Source: Lactiplantibacillus plantarum (GTDB lineage: Bacteria; Bacillota; Bacilli; Lactobacillales; Lactobacillaceae). From it: 64,000 bases of DNA. The DNA lies in the NCBI RefSeq assembly GCF_014131735.1, contig NZ_CP039121.1, forward strand, positions 434,001-498,000, in the 5' to 3' direction. Shown in pieces: positions 58,639 through 64,000 of the stretch. The stretch's first letter is position 1. Each line of letters opens with the position of its first letter. A program made the translations under genes and the position numbers. The notes beneath the pieces are model-generated. The model was not told the origin of the DNA. It made no database searches and saw nothing but the letters and a program-made list of their open reading frames with translations.

Positions 58639-59436
58639 ATGAGAAAGAAAAAATATATTAGTCAGCGTACACGTGCAACTCATACCTATTCTTTTTATCG
58701 TCAGCGTCGGAATGATCCTAATTGGCGGGCTGATTACCTGGCGGCTCGGGTATGCCGACAACGTCATATTTTGATCAGTCTTATTATTATCTTAGTCTTA
58801 ATATTAATTGGGGTTATTGGATATAGAAATCGAGTAGTGACATTGTTGAATGGGTCAGAAACAACATCTCAAGTAACTACAGTGAAAAATGCTAGTGGGG
58901 AAGACTCAATTAAAGATTTTACCAAACAATCGGTTTCTAACGAGCAAACTAAAACAATAGATAATGTGCAAAAAACAGTAACGATTAGTGATTATCAAAG
59001 ATATTCAGCTTATTCTGGCGAATATGGAAGTGAAACACAAACCTGTTCACTTGATTTTGCAACGGGTGAGCTAATGACCACTGGACCACAAAAACAACAA
59101 GTTTTTTATTTTGATAAAGTCATGTTGCATCCTGATAAAAGTCTAGTCATCAACATGCATGGCAATTATCATTATAATGCTTATGATGGTAAGGGTGAAC
59201 GGTATAGATTGGTTCACCTGAGTGTCTTATTTGCACCCCGTGATCAGAAAATTACACAAAATTGGCAGACTGGAAAGTCACTTGAGGATGGTACTAATAC
59301 GGCTGTCAATCGATTCTCGATTGCGTTGTCAAATGATGGCGGTAAAGTGTTTCAAATGTCACCAGCGTATACAGCATTTGAGACTAATCAAACTAAAGGT
59401 GATACATTAGCAGTAATTTATTCCGAAGCTAATTGA
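58639..59436 (+). CDS. Single-pass membrane protein, unknown
   Basis: 265 residues. Highly basic cytoplasmic N-terminus (MRKKKYISQRTRATHTYSFYRQRR), one helix near residues 47-65 (ILISLIIILVLILIGVIGY), then a soluble outside domain with aromatic beta-rich sequence (VFYFDKVMLHPDKSLVINMH). Resembles lactobacillus lipoprotein-like DUF families but no firm match. ACGGGGA precedes the ATG weakly. Confidence 0.65.
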   Translation: MRKKKYISQRTRATHTYSFYRQRRNDPNWRADYLAARVCRQRHILISLIIILVLILIGVIGYRNRVVTLLNGSETTSQVTTVKNASGEDSIKDFTKQSVSNEQTKTIDNVQKTVTISDYQRYSAYSGEYGSETQTCSLDFATGELMTTGPQKQQVFYFDKVMLHPDKSLVINMHGNYHYNAYDGKGERYRLVHLSVLFAPRDQKITQNWQTGKSLEDGTNTAVNRFSIALSNDGGKVFQMSPAYTAFETNQTKGDTLAVIYSEAN

Positions 59437-59742
59437 GAAGAGCTATTTTAGACTTAATATAACTATCGTAATTATCTTCAATACATCTCAATATGGATTA
59501 ATTTCATGTGAAGTAGCAGTTGTAGTTAGTTAGTAATACTTTCAATGTTTCAAACTAAGTATTTAAGCTAAGTTAGCTTGTTTTAAAGTGCCGTTAGTTC
59601 CAGAACTAAATTGGTTTCCAGTATAATACGCTAGTAGATATTATTTAACGGTTATTTAATATTTGTACTTCAATCTGAATAGGGCAGTTTATGCTAAATC
59701 GATATAGGAAAAATCATTATGGTAATGCAAGGGGGAATAATG
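59437..59742. other. Intergenic region without a gene
   Basis: A TATAAT at 59622-59627 lacks a convincing -35; a GTTCCAGAAC palindrome lies just upstream near 59596. Nothing else seen. Confidence 0.35.
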
Positions 59743-59958
59743 ATGAAGACAGATATCATTTTACGGGTTGTGCTTGGCTTGCTGTTTACTTGCTTAGGCT
59801 GTTTTCAAATTTTTGCTGTGAGACGGTATTTTCGCCAGTTAAAACTGCACGGAAACGCTGAAACGTCCGCTTTTGCACCGCTGGCTTTGTGGAGCGCCTT
59901 TGTAATTGGCTTGATTTTTATTTTCGTTGGCATAGCTGCGGGCTTTGGGTTGATTTAA
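59743..59958 (+). CDS. Small two-helix membrane protein, unknown
   Basis: 71 residues: two membrane helices (IILRVVLGLLFTCLGCFQIF and LALWSAFVIGLIFIFVGIAAG) with a basic loop between. GGGGGAATA gives the best spacing for ATG 59743; ATG 59740 is possible. Shares a convergent terminator with dps. Confidence 0.6.
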   Translation: MKTDIILRVVLGLLFTCLGCFQIFAVRRYFRQLKLHGNAETSAFAPLALWSAFVIGLIFIFVGIAAGFGLI

Positions 59959-59980
59959 CTAATATTTGTTGGGATTACTA

Positions 59981-60040
59981 AAAACACCATAAACAAAGTG
60001 CACTGCGGATAATCGTAGTGCACTTTGTTTATGGTGTTTT
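59981..60040. terminator. Perfect 24-bp bidirectional terminator between the small gene and dps
   Basis: Left arm 59981-60004, right arm 60017-60040, no mismatch, 12-base loop. AAAA/TTTT ends on both strands make it a terminator in both directions. Confidence 0.9.
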
Positions 60041-60079
60041 GAATTAAAAATATGATTTGATGGTTACGATAATATGATT

Positions 60080-60547
60080 TTATTCATCAATTTCCGGCGC
60101 CGACCCAAGCTCTGCCTGAATCATCCAGATTTTCTTTTCAATTGCGGTTTTGAGACCAATGAAAATATCTTGGGTACTGAAGTCTTTTTCAACATCGGAT
60201 ACTTCAATGCCGTGTTGGTAAAGGTCTTCCAAGTAACGATAGCCATCAACTAAGTGTGCGAGGCGTTCTGGGGTTGTTTTGTCCCATTCACCAGGCCAGT
60301 CTTGAATCTTAGTGTTTTCGGCCATTTCTTTTAAGGTCGAGTAAGGACTGCCATCAAGCGCAATCAGCCGTTCAGAAATGACATCGAGTTGGCTGTCAAT
60401 TTCTTCCATGAACTCATCCATCAAGGGGTGCAACTTTAAAAAGTTGGGTCCACGCATGTACCAATGCGTCTGATGGATAATCATTGACATCTGGCTCAAA
60501 TCGGCAACGAGTTGATTTAATACTGCTTTGGTTTTCGTATATTTCAT
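60080..60547 (-). CDS. dps: Dps-family ferritin-like DNA protection protein
   Basis: Twelve-subunit cage protein that oxidises and stores iron and limits oxidative damage. 155 residues. Ferroxidase residues are visible: HQTHWYMRGPNF with His, then HPLMDEFMEEIDSQLDVISERL with Asp and Glu. No Lys-rich N-terminal DNA-binding tail, so DNA binding is uncertain. AAAGGAG precedes the ATG. Confidence 0.93.
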   Translation of the reverse strand: MKYTKTKAVLNQLVADLSQMSMIIHQTHWYMRGPNFLKLHPLMDEFMEEIDSQLDVISERLIALDGSPYSTLKEMAENTKIQDWPGEWDKTTPERLAHLVDGYRYLEDLYQHGIEVSDVEKDFSTQDIFIGLKTAIEKKIWMIQAELGSAPEIDE

Positions 60548-60696
60548 TAGATTGATCTCCTTTCGATATGGTTATTATAACTTAGTGGTAGCTTAATCTG
60601 AAACGTTATACACTGGCAAATTAAGTTATTTATCGCCCGTAGAATTAAGTCGTTTTGAAAAGATGGGGGCGTTATATGGTGGTAATTAGTGCTAAC

Positions 60697-60726
60697 AAAA
60701 ACGACCACCGTATGGGTGGCCGTTTG
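60697..60726 (-). terminator. Terminator of the LPXTG adhesin gene
   Basis: On the minus strand, AACGGCCACC and GGTGGTCGTT arms (one mismatch/G-U), then TTTTG. Confidence 0.8.
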
Positions 60727-60753
60727 GGTATCTTAATCAGTGTCGAATTAGAC

Positions 60754-63700
60754 TTATTCCCGTTTCTTGAACTTAGCTGCCAGTCCTAGCCAACCTAATC
60801 CAGTAAATAAAGCGGCCAAGATACCACCCAGTGTTGCGCCGTGTTCAGATTGCTCACTGGTTTGCGGTAATTGGCCCGAATTGTGCGTAGCAACTGTTGC
60901 TGGTGCTTGCTGTTTTCCTGGTTGAGCCAGGGCACTGACTGGTGCAATCGGTGTTGGCTGTGGACTAGTCGTTGGCGACGATTGTGAAGTCGTAGTGCCT
61001 TGTGACACGGGCGCTTTTGCCAGCAATGAACTCCCTGGCTGTGGTGCCGGGTTTGGCTGCGGCACCGGGCTCGGTTGTGGTGCCGGGTTTGGTTGTGGTG
61101 CCGGGCTCGGTTGAGGTGTAGGGCTCGGTTGCGGCGTTGGTTCAGGCTGAGGTGCTGGTGTCGGCTGTGGTTCGGGCACAGGTTCTGGTTCCGGACCCGG
61201 CGTCGGTTGTTCAGGCCCACTCGGCTCCGGCGTGTAAGTGTAAACGACGTGCTGGGCGGTGGTGCCAAAGGTCCCGATCGTTGGACCGACAACTTTGTTG
61301 AAGACGTAGCCTGGAATTGACAACTGTTCAGTTTGATAATTTTGACCAAAGTCACCACTTAAAACAATATCCGCGTGAAGTGGCTTTCCATCCGCATCTT
61401 GATAACTAACGGTGACGGGCAGTACTGCTTGTTTTTCATAGACGTAAAGGACATGCTGCGGTTCCTTGGTAAAGCTACCGGTCGCGTTAGTTGGTGTCTT
61501 GATGAGTTGATAGCCTGGAATCTCTAGCGCTTTAGTCTCATACGCTGCGCCGATTTCACCAGTGTGGGTGATATCAGGTTGTAAGGTTTTACCATCTTCG
61601 TCTTGATAACTGGCAGTCACCGGCTGTGGAATCTGCTTGGTATAGATGTAGGTGACTTGTTGCGGTTCCTTGGTAAAGGTACCAGTTGCGTTGCCGATAG
61701 TCTTAACTAAGTCGTAGTCTGGAATCTCTAGCGCCTTAGTCTCATACGCTGCGCCAATTTCACCAGTGTGGGTGATATCAGGTTGTAAGGCTTTGCCATC
61801 TTCGTCTTGATAGCTGGCAGTCACCGGCTGTGGGACTTGTTTTGTATAAATGTAGATAACGTGCTGCGGTTCAGCTGTAAACGTGCCGGCCGCGTTGTCA
61901 GGTGTTTTTGTGAGATCGTAGCCCGCGATTTCGAGCGGCTTGGTCGTGTATGGATCACCAGCCAAACCGTTGCAAGTCGTGTCTGGCTGCAGGGTCTTTC
62001 CTTGTTCATCCTGATAGCTGACCGTCACAGGGGCTCCAGCTGTTTTATCATAAACGTAAGTGACCGCTTGCGGTTCCGCACTGAAAGTACCTTGTGGGGC
62101 GCCTTGGGTCTCGACGTGGGTGTAGTTCGTAATATCAGCCGGGGTGCTTTGATAATCTTCACCAACGAGGCCGGTCAATTCTTCCGAATCGCGCAGAGCG
62201 GCACCGTTACGATCGATATGGTGAATGGTTACTGGGGCCGCTTTGGCTGCTAATACATAGGGCTGAAAGACATGGAACACCGGTGAACTGCCATCTGAGC
62301 CTTGAGCAACCAAATAAAAGTTTTTATCATTTGGGACAACGTTGATGCTGACGCCATTAGTGACGAACTGACCGTTGGCATCACCAGTGAAGCCTGGAAT
62401 CTGTGGTACTAACTGATTGAATGTCAACCCACCTTGACCGTCGGGTACCACGTTACTCAGGTCACCATTCACGGCTTTTCCCGCGCCGTTGAAGTAGAAC
62501 CGGTAGTAGAATTGGCCGTTAGGAGTTAGTTGAACTGGTTTCAAAATGGCGGCTTGCGATTTAAGGACAGCTTGCTGCCCGTTTGGTAAATAAAAGCGGT
62601 TCTTTAAGGTTGCACTGGTCGTGTCTTGATCGACATAAACGAGCGGTTCTAGAATTGTCTGCCCAAGATAAGTAGTTGTCTTGAGGTTCGGTAAGTCTTT
62701 AAAGACTGACAAATCAGCAATATGGTTGTAAGCGACGTCCAGTTCTTGTAGGTTTGTCAAATGCGCAATCGGCGATAAATCACTGACACGGTTATGCTGA
62801 ATATTCAGCACAGTTAATTTGGTCAGACCGGCCAATGGTGAAATGTCAGTCACGTCGCCGTTATAATAACCGCCAAGTGCGTTGAGACCGTTATTGAGCC
62901 AAATGGTTTTCAGGTTCGTCGCGTATTGCAGCCCTTCCAAGGAGTATGGTGTGTGACCATCAATATAAGTGTTTTCCCCATAGAATTGGGTTAATAATTG
63001 CATATCATCTTTAGTAATATCGTTAACAGATTTAAACTGATGGTCGGGGAGCTTCAACGCTTGTAACTCGCGTAAAACGGCTTCTTGAAGGTGCTTGTTC
63101 GGCATCCAAGTATCAATAGATTCAGTTGGCGTCGTCGCTGCGGTCGGCACGACTGTACCAACACTAGTCGCGGGCTTTTCAGCTGTCGTTGCCGCTGAAG
63201 CAGCTTCTGCGTTAGCTTGTTCGGCATATTCGGAATAGGTACTGGAAGCTAAGCTATTAATAACACTGGTAATTTGAAAAGTAGTCGCTGCCGAAGTCGC
63301 GGTGCTAGCGGGAACAGTCGCATGCGAAGTGTCAGGTGTTGCGGCGCTTTCGACACTAGCAGCACTAGCGTCGGCGGAATACGTGCTGGCAGCGATACTA
63401 TTGACGGCGCTGGTTATCACGCTAGCCGAGGCGGCGCTTGCCGCACTAGCTGCCATCTTAGCACCACTAGTGGGTGCAGACGAGCTGCTCGAAATAGCAC
63501 TCGTCATTGGATGAATAACCTCTGAACCGTCAGATATCTGGCTTGTACTTGTAGTGCTTGCTGCGGCTAATTTTTCTGAGCTAGTCTCACTGGAAGTCGA
63601 AAGCGGCACTGACTCGGCAGCACTATCAGTTGTCATCACACTAGTAGGAGCCGTGCTGTTGGCTGCCGTACTATTAGTGACGCTTGGTGCAGCGGCACTA

Positions 63701-64000
63701 GCCGTCTCGGCGACTGAAGTTGGTACGGGCATACTTGCAGAGCTAGCAGGGGTCGTTGAATGAATTACACCAGAACTGACAGTTTGCTGGCTTGTACTCA
63801 TAGCCTTGTTGGGTGTACTACTTTCAGCACTAGTTAGACTGGAACTAGCATTAGGCGTTGCTGTTGTGTCTGTTGGATACTTAGTGGTCGCAGAGCTGGC
63901 CATGGCCGCCGAAGTTGGGATCAGGTTATTGGTGCTTGCTGCCTCGGTCACACTTGAACTAGGTTCGGCGGCGTGACCACTTGTCGCTGAAGTGCTAGCC
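60754..64000 (-). CDS. LPXTG-anchored adhesin with LRR and five MucBP domains (runs off right edge)
   Basis: The reading frame is open to the window end, so the start lies outside; about 1081 residues are visible. Order from the N-terminal side: Ser/Ala/Thr-rich stalk with repeated VITSAVNSIAASTYS-like units, an internalin-like LRR block (DISPLAGLTKLTVLNIQHNRV), a beta domain, five MucBP-type repeats (VTVSYQDEQGKTLQPD and variants), a Pro/Gln/Glu-rich wall-spanning part, LPQTSE sorting signal, membrane helix and KKRE tail. Likely mucus/matrix adhesion on the cell wall. Confidence 0.93.
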   Translation of the reverse strand, partial: ASTSATSGHAAEPSSSVTEAASTNNLIPTSAAMASSATTKYPTDTTATPNASSSLTSAESSTPNKAMSTSQQTVSSGVIHSTTPASSASMPVPTSVAETASAAAPSVTNSTAANSTAPTSVMTTDSAAESVPLSTSSETSSEKLAAASTTSTSQISDGSEVIHPMTSAISSSSSAPTSGAKMAASAASAASASVITSAVNSIAASTYSADASAASVESAATPDTSHATVPASTATSAATTFQITSVINSLASSTYSEYAEQANAEAASAATTAEKPATSVGTVVPTAATTPTESIDTWMPNKHLQEAVLRELQALKLPDHQFKSVNDITKDDMQLLTQFYGENTYIDGHTPYSLEGLQYATNLKTIWLNNGLNALGGYYNGDVTDISPLAGLTKLTVLNIQHNRVSDLSPIAHLTNLQELDVAYNHIADLSVFKDLPNLKTTTYLGQTILEPLVYVDQDTTSATLKNRFYLPNGQQAVLKSQAAILKPVQLTPNGQFYYRFYFNGAGKAVNGDLSNVVPDGQGGLTFNQLVPQIPGFTGDANGQFVTNGVSINVVPNDKNFYLVAQGSDGSSPVFHVFQPYVLAAKAAPVTIHHIDRNGAALRDSEELTGLVGEDYQSTPADITNYTHVETQGAPQGTFSAEPQAVTYVYDKTAGAPVTVSYQDEQGKTLQPDTTCNGLAGDPYTTKPLEIAGYDLTKTPDNAAGTFTAEPQHVIYIYTKQVPQPVTASYQDEDGKALQPDITHTGEIGAAYETKALEIPDYDLVKTIGNATGTFTKEPQQVTYIYTKQIPQPVTASYQDEDGKTLQPDITHTGEIGAAYETKALEIPGYQLIKTPTNATGSFTKEPQHVLYVYEKQAVLPVTVSYQDADGKPLHADIVLSGDFGQNYQTEQLSIPGYVFNKVVGPTIGTFGTTAQHVVYTYTPEPSGPEQPTPGPEPEPVPEPQPTPAPQPEPTPQPSPTPQPSPAPQPNPAPQPSPVPQPNPAPQPGSSLLAKAPVSQGTTTSQSSPTTSPQPTPIAPVSALAQPGKQQAPATVATHNSGQLPQTSEQSEHGATLGGILAALFTGLGWLGLAAKFKKRE
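61517..61833. repeat. Near-identical tandem MucBP-coding repeats
   Basis: A 113-bp segment at 61517-61629 recurs at 61721-61833 with about five substitutions, all apparently synonymous or conservative. Spacing of 204 bp equals one MucBP unit. Indicates recent duplication or gene conversion. Confidence 0.85.

Noticed and set aside
59596..59605. GTTCCAGAAC palindrome as a LexA box
   Set aside because: Spacing and flanks do not fit the Firmicutes LexA consensus GAAC-N4-GTTC.
60795..61358. 187-codon alternate frame in the Pro-rich part of the adhesin
   Set aside because: Arises from the repetitive proline-coding DNA; Arg/His/Gln-rich nonsense product, no start signal.
61807..62253. 148-codon plus-strand frame opposite the MucBP repeats
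   Set aside because: Antisense shadow of the adhesin frame with no start signal.

Overview
The window is a low-to-mid GC Firmicutes chromosome segment and reads as a lactobacillus of the Lactiplantibacillus plantarum group. The clues are an LPQTSE-type sortase signal on a MucBP/LRR adhesin, an Acm-like Ala/Ser/Thr-rich autolysin with SH3 repeats, a short IMP dehydrogenase, many PTS/PRD modules with cre sites, and the rsmG-noc-parA-parB-ychF order. No rRNA, tRNA, CRISPR array or prophage was found.

Layout. 1-1161 is the 5' part of a YfhO-type membrane protein running off the left edge. 1.8-8.8 kb is housekeeping: a NupC-type nucleoside permease, then a tight + strand run rsmG, noc, parA, parB, DUF951, ychF, DUF1129. 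9.1-15.7 kb holds guaB without CBS domains, a PrsA-like lipoprotein, a DUF1275 protein, and a two-component system followed by the D,D-carboxypeptidase dacA. 16.2-18.8 kb has a GNAT, azlCD and a TauE/SafE permease. 19.3-22.3 kb has small membrane/envelope proteins divergent from a Ser/Thr kinase-like protein. 22.6-29.9 kb has cfa, a repeat-bearing exported protein, a ROK regulator, an AI-2E-family permease, gpmA and a small orphan gene.

30-46 kb is an accessory, visibly decaying region. It has a dead IS3/IS150-type element and a TetR-NTF2-MFS-SnoaL-NmrA-AKR cluster whose two transcription units start with near-identical promoters. The AKR is broken by a 7-bp tandem duplication, an Acm-like autolysin by two nonsense codons, and a quinone oxidoreductase by one nonsense codon. 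An HxlR regulator appears to have lost its recognition region. There are also fragments of a MazG-like gene and two fragments of a paralogue of the small gene after gpmA. A long intergenic stretch at 41.4-42.4 kb carries six DnaA-box-like 9-mers within 190 bp.

46.8-58.4 kb is carbohydrate uptake. First comes a structured, terminator-ended non-coding stretch, then a PRD regulator carrying its own EIIA domain, UlaB- and UlaA-type PTS subunits and a transketolase. A YxeA protein follows. Then a classical beta-glucoside operon (EIIBCA, 6-phospho-beta-glucosidase, LicT-type antiterminator) is headed by a promoter with an embedded cre-like site and a RAT/terminator switch. 58.6-64 kb has two small membrane proteins, Dps, and the 3' part of a large LPXTG adhesin that runs off the right edge.

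The least explained signals are the DnaA-box cluster, the structured RNA candidate, the inside-out parS-like palindrome before rsmG, the duplicated promoter, and the fragments of the gpmA-linked small gene.
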